NCBI GenBank assembly: GCA_017883215.1
Contig: JADGOA010000146.1
Coordinates: forward strand, 1 to 8,738
Reading direction: 5' to 3'
DNA length: 8,738 nt
Source: Thermoanaerobaculia bacterium
GTDB lineage: Bacteria; Acidobacteriota; Thermoanaerobaculia; Gp7-AA8
Part shown: one piece after another, positions 1 through 5,244 of the stretch
Layout: each line of letters opens with the position of its first letter
How positions within the stretch are numbered: the stretch's first letter is position 1
Made by a program: the position numbers and the translations under genes
Notes under the pieces: generated by a model
Database searches by the model: none
Seen by the model: the letters and a program-made list of their open reading frames with translations, nothing else
What the model was told of the DNA's origin: nothing

Positions 1-746
1 CGGCTGGGAATCGTCTGCAATCCCAGGACGATCTGCGACGCCACGACGATCGGATCGACGCCCAGCCACGGATAGGCGCCGTGAGTCTGTTTCCCGAGCA
101 CGCGGATCTTGAAGGAATCGACCGCTGCCTGCTGCGCACCGGGGCGGAAGGCGATCGTGTTCAATGCGAAACGGGAGCCGACGTGCAGGCCGAAGATGGC
201 CTCGACTTTCGGATCGTCGAGCGCTCCCTCTTTCACCATCAGCTCGGCGCCCCCTTCCTCTCCTTCGGGCGCCCCTTCCTCCGCGGGCTGGAAGATGAAC
301 ACGACGGCTCCGGGGATCTCCTCGCGCACGCCACTCAGAACTTCCGCGACGCCGAGGAGAATCGCCACGTGCGCGTCGTGCCCGCAGGCGTGCATCACGC
401 CGACTTCGTGGCCGTTGTAGGTCGTCCGCACTTTCGACGCGAACGGGAGCCCTGTCTCCTCGGTCACCGGCAGCGCGTCCATATCGGCACGCAACGCCAC
501 GACACGGCCGGGCCGGCCGCCTCGAAGAATGCCCACGACCCCGGTGTGGGCGACGCCCGTGCGGGTCTCGATGCCGAGAGTCTCCAGACGTTCGGCGATG
601 AGCTTGGCGGTGCGGAACTCGCGATTGCCGAGCTCGGGATGTTCGTGGATGTCGCGGCGGATGGCAATCACCTTCGTCTCGACGCGAGCCGCCGCCTGAT
701 CGATGCGTGAGGAAAGGGTTTCTGGATGGGTGTTGCTGGAAGGCAT
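1..746 (-). CDS. M20D-family amidohydrolase / metallo-carboxypeptidase, C-terminus cut by window edge
   Basis: This is a zinc- or manganese-dependent hydrolase of the M20D family (hippurate hydrolase, N-acyl-amino-acid amidohydrolase and IAA-amino-acid hydrolase relatives). Such enzymes cleave the amide bond of N-acylated amino acids; the substrate here cannot be read from sequence. The visible 248 residues cover the whole N-terminal half of the catalytic domain and the start of the dimerisation (lid) domain at about residue 206. Seen motifs are RADMDALP (86-93), MHACGHDAH (118-126, with likely metal ligands C121 and H123), QPAEEG (153-158, catalytic and ligand glutamates) and GLHV (186-189). 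HGAYPW (222-227) matches the lid segment. The ATG at 746 is supported by an AGGAG six bases upstream. There is no signal peptide, so it is probably cytosolic. About 150-200 residues should lie beyond the left edge. Family assignment is firm, substrate unknown. Confidence 0.93.
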   Translation of the reverse strand, partial: MPSSNTHPETLSSRIDQAAARVETKVIAIRRDIHEHPELGNREFRTAKLIAERLETLGIETRTGVAHTGVVGILRGGRPGRVVALRADMDALPVTEETGLPFASKVRTTYNGHEVGVMHACGHDAHVAILLGVAEVLSGVREEIPGAVVFIFQPAEEGAPEGEEGGAELMVKEGALDDPKVEAIFGLHVGSRFALNTIAFRPGAQQAAVDSFKIRVLGKQTHGAYPWLGVDPIVVASQIVLGLQTIPS

Positions 747-752
747 TCGGGT

Positions 753-757
753 CTCCT
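753..757 (-). promoter_or_regulatory. Shine-Dalgarno site of the M20D gene
   Basis: AGGAG on the minus strand, six bases before the ATG at 746. It fixes the start codon. A TACACT hexamer at 772-767 (minus) could be its -10 box and would give a short leader of about 13-14 bases, but no good -35 is seen. Confidence 0.7.
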
Positions 758-808
758 GGGGCGCGGAGTGTACCGGAATGCGGAGCTGCGCACCCTCCGG
801 GGGGAGAC

Positions 809-840
809 CTGCAGGGACGCGCAGCAGCGCGTCCCTACAG
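809..840 (-). repeat. REP-like hairpin, GTAG-headed family, copy 1
   Basis: On the minus strand this reads GTAG (838-835), then GGACGCGC, loop TGCT, GCGCGTCC (834-815). The stem is perfect for eight pairs, and outer bases extend the pairing with one mismatch to about 809-840. A GTAG or GTGG tetranucleotide just 5' of a short hairpin is the known layout of REP elements mobilised by RAYT transposases. Copy 2 lies at 1041-1066 in the same orientation with the same stem. Confidence 0.75.
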
Positions 841-861
841 CCGTCGAGTTACCGAGGGCGG

Positions 862-968
862 GTGGAGAGCGGACATTCTTGTCCGTCGGCTTACGAGCAG
901 CGTGGCTGGCGCAAGCAATCGGCGATGCACGGCCACCCGGCGGCCGGACAAGAATGTCCGCTCTCCAC
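862..968. repeat. REPIN-like inverted pair of GTGG-headed hairpins
   Basis: Two perfect 24-base inverted arms (862-885 and 945-968) enclose a 59-base spacer. Each arm, read inward, starts GTGG and contains the hairpin CGGACATTCTTGTCCG, with a six-pair stem and TTCT tetraloop. The arms are identical, so this is a symmetric pair of REP units in opposite orientation, as in REPINs. The spacer carries a further short GTGGC/GCCAC pairing (902-906 with 932-936). The core GACA-TTCT-TGTC is shared with the element at 4103-4183. Confidence 0.85.
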
Positions 969-991
969 ATACCGGTGACTCTTGAGACAGT

Positions 992-1066
992 CTCTGCAGC
1001 GCGTCCGCAGCCCCGTGCGCGGGCGGAGGACGAGAGTTGCGGACGCGCTGCTGCGCGTCCCTACAG
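992..1066 (-). repeat. REP-like hairpin, GTAG-headed family, copy 2 with partial inverted partner
   Basis: On the minus strand GTAG (1064-1061) is followed by GGACGCGC, loop AGCA and GCGCGTCC (1060-1041): the same stem as at 809-840 with a complementary loop. A 14-base segment at 996-1009 is the exact inverted complement of 1038-1051, giving a second possible fold over a 28-base spacer. The unit ends 15 bases downstream of the OmpA-family stop codon, so it could act on that transcript's 3' end. Confidence 0.72.
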
Positions 1067-1081
1067 GTCATTGGAGGTAGC

Positions 1082-1921
1082 TCACAGTTTCACGAGCTCG
1101 ACACGCCGGTTCTTCGACCGGCCTTCGTCGCTGGTGTTGCCGGCGACCGGCTGGGTATCTCCGAACCCTCTCGCGGTCAGGCGGGGCGCGGCGATACCGT
1201 GCCCGACCAGCCAGCTCTTGACGGCTTCTGCGCGCGCCTGCGAGAGCTTCGCATTGGCGTCCTTCGCGCCGACGTTGTCGGTGTGCCCACCGATCTCGAT
1301 CTTCCAGGCGGAGTTCTTCTGCAGAAGTTTAGCGACTTCCGCCAGCGTCGCTTCGGACGAAGCGGTAATCGTCGCTTTCCCGGTGTCGAACAGAATGCCG
1401 TAAATCGCCGCGCGGCCGGTGGCGTTGATCTGCCGCTCGAATTCGTCGGCGCCAGCTTCCATCGACTGCTCCATCTCCTTCGCTCGGACGATGGTCTGCG
1501 TGTAAGAAGGCGTGCCGCCGTTGTTCCAGGTCTCCACGTGCACCCAGAGGCCGCCCTTGTGCGCGGTGACCATAGGCTGATCGTTGCCACCCTTGCCGGA
1601 GTAGACGACCGTGAACGCCGCCCGCTTCAACGCTGCTTCGGCGTTGCGCGCGATCTGCAGCAGAGAGTTGGTCTCGGCGCATTCATAGGTGATGACTTCC
1701 TTCGCGCCTTCGACGGTCTTGGTCTTGTAGTCGCCGACCTGCTCGTCCCACGCCGTGCGGAAGTCGAATGCGTCGAAGTCCTTCTTTTCGCATTCGGTGA
1801 TGTTGCACGAGGACATGCGGGAGAGGACCGTGGAATCCTTGCACCTTTCGGCATCCTCAGCGGCAACGAGTGGCGCCGCGACCATGGCAGCGGCCGCGAG
1901 CAGTACGAGAAGTCTGTTCAT
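1082..1921 (-). CDS. OmpA-family outer-membrane / periplasmic protein
   Basis: A 279-residue exported protein with a C-terminal OmpA-like peptidoglycan-binding domain. Residues 1-21 form a signal peptide (basic start MNR, hydrophobic core, VAA before E22). The OmpA domain runs from about 171 to 279: ILFDTGKATI at the start, GHTDNVG with D215 and LSQARAEAV with R230 at the spacing of the Asp/Arg pair that holds diaminopimelate, then GFGDTQPVA and NRRVELVKL at the end. Residues 22-165 are not a beta-barrel. They hold four cysteines (27, 39, 44, 81) and resemble, from memory, the DUF4892-like N-terminus of some OmpA proteins; this is unverified. The ATG at 1921 was chosen over one 14 codons upstream because AGGAGG lies seven bases before it and the signal peptide begins there. 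Its likely role is linking the outer membrane or a periplasmic complex to peptidoglycan. Confidence 0.93.
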   Translation of the reverse strand: MNRLLVLLAAAAMVAAPLVAAEDAERCKDSTVLSRMSSCNITECEKKDFDAFDFRTAWDEQVGDYKTKTVEGAKEVITYECAETNSLLQIARNAEAALKRAAFTVVYSGKGGNDQPMVTAHKGGLWVHVETWNNGGTPSYTQTIVRAKEMEQSMEAGADEFERQINATGRAAIYGILFDTGKATITASSEATLAEVAKLLQKNSAWKIEIGGHTDNVGAKDANAKLSQARAEAVKSWLVGHGIAAPRLTARGFGDTQPVAGNTSDEGRSKNRRVELVKL

Positions 1922-1928
1922 CCGGTAG

Positions 1929-1934
1929 CCTCCT
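1929..1934 (-). promoter_or_regulatory. Shine-Dalgarno site of the OmpA-family gene
   Basis: A full AGGAGG on the minus strand, seven bases before the ATG at 1921. It decides the start. The 103-base gap upstream (1922-2024) has no convincing promoter; a weak TTGCGC / AATAGT pair is present but poor. Confidence 0.85.
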
Positions 1935-2024
1935 GAATGATTTCGAGGAGGCCACTCCAGCACTATTGCCGCACGATGTCTGTGCGCAATGCTTCAGCCT
2001 TCTGTAACAACTCGTCGAACATCG

Positions 2025-3818
2025 TCACTGCGCCATGGCGCTCAGGTCGCTGATCGGGCGCACCACTCCCGCGCGGACGACGGAGCGGATCTTCCGGAAA
2101 TTCGCGACGTCGCTGGAGGGATCGCCGCCGAGGATGAGGAGATCGGCGTCCTTGCCAGGCTCGATCGTGCCGGTCGATTTCTCGAGCCCCATCGCGCGTG
2201 CGGCGATGAGCGTCGACGAGGTGACGATCTGCATCGGCGACATTCCGGCTGCCTGCATCGCTTCCATCTCGCCATAGATGGCAGGGCCGTGCAGCGTCAG
2301 CGGGTTGCCGGCGTCGGTACCCGTGGCGACGGGGATGCCGGCGGCGAGGAGTCGCTTCAGATTGGCCGCCGCCATCGTTTCGGTTGCGGTGGTCCGCTTG
2401 TCGCGCGCGGCGACGGTCTCCGGTTTGACGAGCGCGGGATCGAGCGTGGCGGTGGAGGCGACTTTGGCGAGCGTGGCGCGGTCGACGCAGTGATTCGGAT
2501 CGTCGACCGCCGGCGGCTTCCGATCGACGACTGACTCGAACATCCGCACGTATCCGCGGCCGACGATCAGTGTCGGGATCAGGATCGTTCCGTTCTGTTT
2601 TGCCAGCGCGATGAACTCGTCGTCGACGGGGAGGTCCCAGACGCTGTGCACGAGGAGCTTTGCGCCGGCGCGGAGTGCTGCTTTGGCTTCGGCGAGGCCG
2701 GTGGCGTGCACGATCAGCGGCAGGTTGTGCTCGCGCGCGAAATCGCCGGCGGCTTTGACCGCGTCAGCCGACGCTGCGACCGGCAGGTCCGGAGGACGGA
2801 CGATGTACCAGACCTTGATCGCTTTCGCGCCGTGCGCGGCGAGGTAGTCGACGCCGCTCTTCGCGGAGGCCTGGTCGTGCAGGTGAATGAACTGGCGCTC
2901 GGCCGGGAGGTTCAGCCAGTGATCGAGCGTCGAGAGCAGCGGCCCCGCTGCGGTGACGTGCGGCGCAGCCGTGTCGGTCGCGAAGCGCTCCGCGAGCCGG
3001 AGCGTCCATGCATATCCGCCGACGTCGAATACCGAGGTGACGCCCGAGCAGATGTAGGAGCGCGCGAAGCGTTCCGGATTCGACTTCAGCTCCGCTTCCA
3101 CCTTCTCGTACGGATATTGCGCGCGCAGGTCGAGAGAGTCCGGACGGCCGTCGGCCCATCCGGTCTGCGAGAAATGCACGTGCGCGTCGATGAGCCCCGG
3201 CGTGACCCAGGCCCCTTTCGCGTCGACGACGGCAACGCCTTCCGGCACCTTGCACTGCGAAGCGGGTCCGGCGCATTCGATCTTTCCGTCGCGCAGGACG
3301 ACGTTCGCATTCGGGACCGCCGCGCCGCCGCGGCCGTCGATCAACGTCGCCCCGACGATTGCTCGCGGCGGCGGAGGCGTCCCCGGCGGGGTGTCGATGG
3401 CGCCCGTCAGCGCGATCCGCCAGCCATCGGCCGTCCTGGCGAACAGCCGCTCGGAGATGCCGCGGTGCTCGTCGTTGCCGCTGTAGCGAACGCGGTAGCG
3501 GTACGTGCCGTAGACGAGGCCCGGCTGAATTCGCGTGAGGCGAAGGTCGGAGGCGTCCATCGTCTCGGGGTACGGTCCGCGTGCCTTCGCGAAATCGTCG
3601 TAGCCGGTGGTGAACCCGGTCGGCCCTCCGCGCACGAGTCGGTCGCTGTGCAGGTAGAGCGAGAGGTAAGCATCGCGATCCTTGTGGCGAATCGCATCGA
3701 TGTTCTTCTCGAAGACGGCACGCGCAGCTGCGAGGTCGGCGGCCTCGTCGTCGGCGATGACAGGCAGAGTCAGGGCGCACGCGAGGAGCGTGAGGAGTAC
3801 GGTGCGGATGGTTCGCAT
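2025..3818 (-). CDS. Exported amidohydrolase with N-terminal SnoaL/NTF2-like domain
   Basis: A 597-residue metal-dependent hydrolase of the amidohydrolase superfamily, imidazolonepropionase/prolidase-like branch (COG1228 type). Residues 1-22 look like a signal peptide (MRTIRTVLL, cut after IA22); C14 could instead mark a lipoprotein, but the lipobox LLAC is imperfect. Residues 24-140 resemble a SnoaL/DUF4440 NTF2-like fold (AVFEKNIDAIRHKD; DGWRIALTGAID). After a proline linker (143-151) the amidohydrolase barrel begins. Visible metal site residues are H213 and H215 (DAHVHF), K335 (AIKVW, probable carboxylated lysine), H371 (LIVHATG), H391 (LVHSVW) and D502 (TGTDAGN). GTIEPGKDADLLIL (550-563) is the usual C-terminal beta strand. 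Relatives hydrolyse dipeptides or cyclic amides; the substrate here is unknown. The ATG at 3818 was chosen for the signal peptide; an in-frame TTG at 3884 lacks support. No Shine-Dalgarno is present. Confidence 0.92.
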   Translation of the reverse strand: MRTIRTVLLTLLACALTLPVIADDEAADLAAARAVFEKNIDAIRHKDRDAYLSLYLHSDRLVRGGPTGFTTGYDDFAKARGPYPETMDASDLRLTRIQPGLVYGTYRYRVRYSGNDEHRGISERLFARTADGWRIALTGAIDTPPGTPPPPRAIVGATLIDGRGGAAVPNANVVLRDGKIECAGPASQCKVPEGVAVVDAKGAWVTPGLIDAHVHFSQTGWADGRPDSLDLRAQYPYEKVEAELKSNPERFARSYICSGVTSVFDVGGYAWTLRLAERFATDTAAPHVTAAGPLLSTLDHWLNLPAERQFIHLHDQASAKSGVDYLAAHGAKAIKVWYIVRPPDLPVAASADAVKAAGDFAREHNLPLIVHATGLAEAKAALRAGAKLLVHSVWDLPVDDEFIALAKQNGTILIPTLIVGRGYVRMFESVVDRKPPAVDDPNHCVDRATLAKVASTATLDPALVKPETVAARDKRTTATETMAAANLKRLLAAGIPVATGTDAGNPLTLHGPAIYGEMEAMQAAGMSPMQIVTSSTLIAARAMGLEKSTGTIEPGKDADLLILGGDPSSDVANFRKIRSVVRAGVVRPISDLSAMAQ

Positions 3819-3824
3819 GGAGGA

Positions 3825-3830
3825 ATTGTA
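3825..3830 (-). promoter_or_regulatory. Probable -10 box of the exported amidohydrolase; leaderless start
   Basis: TACAAT on the minus strand ends six bases before the ATG at 3818, so the predicted transcription start falls on or next to the A of the start codon. CTCACA 18 bases upstream (3854-3849) matches the -35 consensus at four of six positions. The intervening TCCTCC is not a Shine-Dalgarno sequence. Positional inference only. Confidence 0.45.
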
Positions 3831-3868
3831 GTCAGGTGATGGGTTCGATGTGAGGCGAACACCGCCTT

Positions 3869-3897
3869 TTGACAGCGGAGACAAGAGACGCGACGAT
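3869..3897 (+). promoter_or_regulatory. Candidate promoter of the metallophosphoesterase gene
   Basis: A perfect TTGACA (3869-3874) is followed after 17 bases by GACGAT (3892-3897), which matches the -10 consensus at only three positions. The start of transcription would be near 3904, leaving a leader of about eight bases before the ATG at 3912. The divergent gap is only 93 bases, so the two promoters overlap closely. Confidence 0.35.
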
Positions 3898-3911
3898 CGT
3901 CGACTGCCGCC

Positions 3912-4520
3912 ATGCGCATCGGACTGATCTCAGACACACACGGCCTTCTCCGGCCGGAAGTCCTCGACGCCTTCGCGCATGTCGATCACATTCTCCATGC
4001 CGGCGACATCGGCGGCGAGCGCGTTCTCGACGCGCTGCGCGATCTCGCCCCCGTGACTGCGGTCTTCGGCAATGTTGACGCGGAGATGGCGGAGAGCGGA
4101 TGCGATGTGGCACAGACACTCTTGTCGGTGCCGCCACAGAAAGAGCCGGCAAGAGCACAGACAAGCGTGTCTGTGCCACATCGTCCGGGCTACGACATCG
4201 TCCGAATCACGATCGCGGATCTGAAAATCCTGATGACCCACGTTCTGCCGCGACCGAGCGCACCGTCGAAGCAGGTCACCGCGTCGCTCGAGAAGGACGG
4301 CGCGGAGGTCGTGATCTTCGGCCACAGCCATCTGCCGCACGATGAGCGCGTAGGCGGCGTCTGGTATCTGAACCCCGCCAGCGCCGGCCCGCGGCGCTTC
4401 GATTACCCCGTCAGCGTGGCCATTCTGGAGAGGCAGCGGGGCGGGTGGATCGCCTGGCACATCGCGCTTGATCACCGTTCCGTCACAGCGATACGTGATC
4501 GAATGAATCAGCTGCGGTGA
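3912..4520 (+). CDS. YfcE/MJ0936-type metallophosphoesterase with repeat-derived insertion
   Basis: A 202-residue calcineurin-like phosphoesterase of the small YfcE/MJ0936 family (di-metal phosphodiesterases; physiological substrate usually unknown). Metal-site motifs in order: SDTHG (D8, H10), HAGDI (D32), FGNVD (N54), LMTH (H110) and GHSH (H138, H140), followed by LNPASAGPRR, the family's usual C-terminal signature. No signal peptide, so cytosolic. Residues 65-91 are unlike the family and correspond exactly to an 81-bp inverted repeat (4103-4183) inserted in frame between the GNVD motif and the next strand. Removing it would restore a plausible sequence (ESGCPGYDIVRI), and all catalytic residues are kept, so activity is probably retained. 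The ATG at 3912 is the only sensible start (MRIGLISDTHG); it has no clear Shine-Dalgarno. The gene lies 56 bases before lolD and may or may not share its transcript. Confidence 0.92.
   Translation: MRIGLISDTHGLLRPEVLDAFAHVDHILHAGDIGGERVLDALRDLAPVTAVFGNVDAEMAESGCDVAQTLLSVPPQKEPARAQTSVSVPHRPGYDIVRITIADLKILMTHVLPRPSAPSKQVTASLEKDGAEVVIFGHSHLPHDERVGGVWYLNPASAGPRRFDYPVSVAILERQRGGWIAWHIALDHRSVTAIRDRMNQLR
4103..4183. repeat. REPIN-like inverted repeat inside the metallophosphoesterase gene
   Basis: Perfect 17-base outer arms (4103-4119 and 4167-4183) extend inward to 29 bases with three mismatches. Each arm read inward begins GTGG (after a short CGAT) and forms its own hairpin: CACAGACA, loop CTCT, TGTCGGTG on the left with one mismatch, and a perfect nine-pair GCACAGACA/TGTCTGTGC on the right. 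The core GACA-YTCT-TGTC matches the intergenic pair at 862-968. The element is 81 bp, has no stop in the reading frame used, and adds 27 codons that translate to two similar peptides (AQTLLSVP and AQTSVSVP). Confidence 0.87.
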
Positions 4521-4561
4521 AGCGAAATGTTGCGCCTACCGAGGTGAGCACGCCGCATGCT

Positions 4562-4567
4562 TATAAT
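4562..4567 (+). promoter_or_regulatory. Probable -10 box of lolD
   Basis: A perfect TATAAT ends nine bases before the ATG at 4577. Transcription would start about two or three bases before the start codon. A TG lies three bases upstream of the hexamer, one base off the extended -10 position; no -35 is seen. AAGCGG before the ATG is at best a weak Shine-Dalgarno. Confidence 0.5.
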
Positions 4568-4576
4568 CCAAAGCGG

Positions 4577-5236
4577 ATGGCTTTTCTCGAGACAAACGAT
4601 CTTTCAAAAACCTACCGCGATGCCGCGGTCCCGGTGAAGGTTTTCGACAGTCTGAACCTGGTTGTGGACGAGGGGGAGATGGTGGCGGTCGTCGGTCCCT
4701 CGGGGATCGGGAAATCGACGCTGCTGCACCTTTTGGGGGGCCTCGACCGGCCGGATGGCGGCACGGTGAAAATCGAGGCGCGCGAGCTCACGGTGATGTC
4801 GAACGACGACCTGGCGCGCTTCCGGAACCGGAACGTCGGATTCGTGTTTCAGTTTCACCATCTCCTGCCCGAGTTCACGGCTCTGGAGAACGTGGCCATG
4901 CCGGGCTGGATCGGAAGATTCCCACGGGAGGAGGCGTTGAACAAGGCGGCCGCACTGCTTGCAGAGCTGGGCATGGAAGCGCGCTCGCAACACTTCCCCA
5001 ATCAGCTCTCCGGCGGAGAACAGCAACGGGTTGCGATCGCTCGCGCGCTTCTGGTGGACCCGCTGCTTTTTCTCGCCGACGAGCCCACCGGCAACCTGGA
5101 TCTCGAGACGAGCGAGAAGGTTTTCGATCTGATGCGCGAATGCCACCGCAAGCGCGGTCTCACATCCGTCATCGTCACCCATAACCCCGACCTGGCACGT
5201 CGCTGCGACCGAGTCTTCGAGATGAAGCAGCGATAG
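4577..5236 (+). CDS. lolD: Lipoprotein-releasing ABC transporter ATP-binding subunit LolD
   Basis: A 219-residue ABC ATPase. In the Lol system LolD powers the LolC/LolE inner-membrane complex, which extracts mature lipoproteins and hands them to LolA for transport to the outer membrane. Visible motifs: Walker A GPSGIGKS (40-47), Q-loop Q92 in FVFQFHHLLPEFTALENV (a stretch very typical of LolD), signature LSGGE (144-148), Walker B LLFLADE (163-169), D-loop GNLD (172-175) and switch H202. Length is normal for the family. The ATG at 4577 gives the normal N-terminus (MAFLETNDLSKTY); an upstream frame opening at 4517 adds 20 unsupported residues. No LolC or LolE gene is visible in this window. A MacB- or FtsE-type ATPase of the same clade is the main alternative. 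clpC begins eight bases downstream. Confidence 0.88.
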   Translation: MAFLETNDLSKTYRDAAVPVKVFDSLNLVVDEGEMVAVVGPSGIGKSTLLHLLGGLDRPDGGTVKIEARELTVMSNDDLARFRNRNVGFVFQFHHLLPEFTALENVAMPGWIGRFPREEALNKAAALLAELGMEARSQHFPNQLSGGEQQRVAIARALLVDPLLFLADEPTGNLDLETSEKVFDLMRECHRKRGLTSVIVTHNPDLARRCDRVFEMKQR

Positions 5237-5239
5237 AAT
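5234..5239 (+). promoter_or_regulatory. Possible -10 box of clpC overlapping the lolD stop
   Basis: TAGAAT begins with the TAG stop codon of lolD and ends five bases before the ATG at 5245. No Shine-Dalgarno precedes the ATG and no -35 is seen. It may be a second, leaderless promoter for clpC, or a chance match in a lolD-clpC operon. Confidence 0.3.
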
Positions 5240-5244
5240 TGACT

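Larger units (their letters stand above)
747..1081. repeat. Intergenic cluster of REP-like hairpin repeats
   Basis: This 335-base gap lies between the stop of the OmpA-family gene and the start of the M20D gene, both on the minus strand. I see no gene in it. It is mostly repeat sequence: a GTAG-headed hairpin (809-840), an inverted pair of GTGG-headed hairpins (862-968), and a second GTAG-headed hairpin with a partial inverted partner (992-1066). Open frames that run through it encode low-complexity peptides that change at each repeat and look non-coding. Confidence 0.8.

Noticed and set aside
747..1081. CRISPR array
   Set aside because: The repeats are inverted, unequal in length and unevenly spaced, with no regular direct repeat and spacer pattern and no cas gene.
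726..1403. An open frame on the plus strand running from the M20D start through the repeat cluster into the OmpA-family gene
   Set aside because: It overlaps two supported genes antisense, and its middle is translated from hairpin repeats.
1082..1963. A longer OmpA-family protein starting at 1963
   Set aside because: The AGGAGG and the signal peptide both point to the ATG at 1921.
2646..3839. A 397-codon open frame on the plus strand opposite the amidohydrolase
   Set aside because: The opposite strand carries a complete amidohydrolase with all metal ligands; the plus-strand product has no motifs and is arginine-rich.
3853..3870. Terminator-like hairpin AGGCG-AACAC-CGCCT followed by TTT on the plus strand
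   Set aside because: The stem has only five pairs, no plus-strand gene ends before it, and the Ts overlap a good TTGACA promoter element.
2025..3884. A longer amidohydrolase starting at TTG 3884
   Set aside because: It would place 22 non-conserved residues before a good signal peptide; the ATG at 3818 is better.
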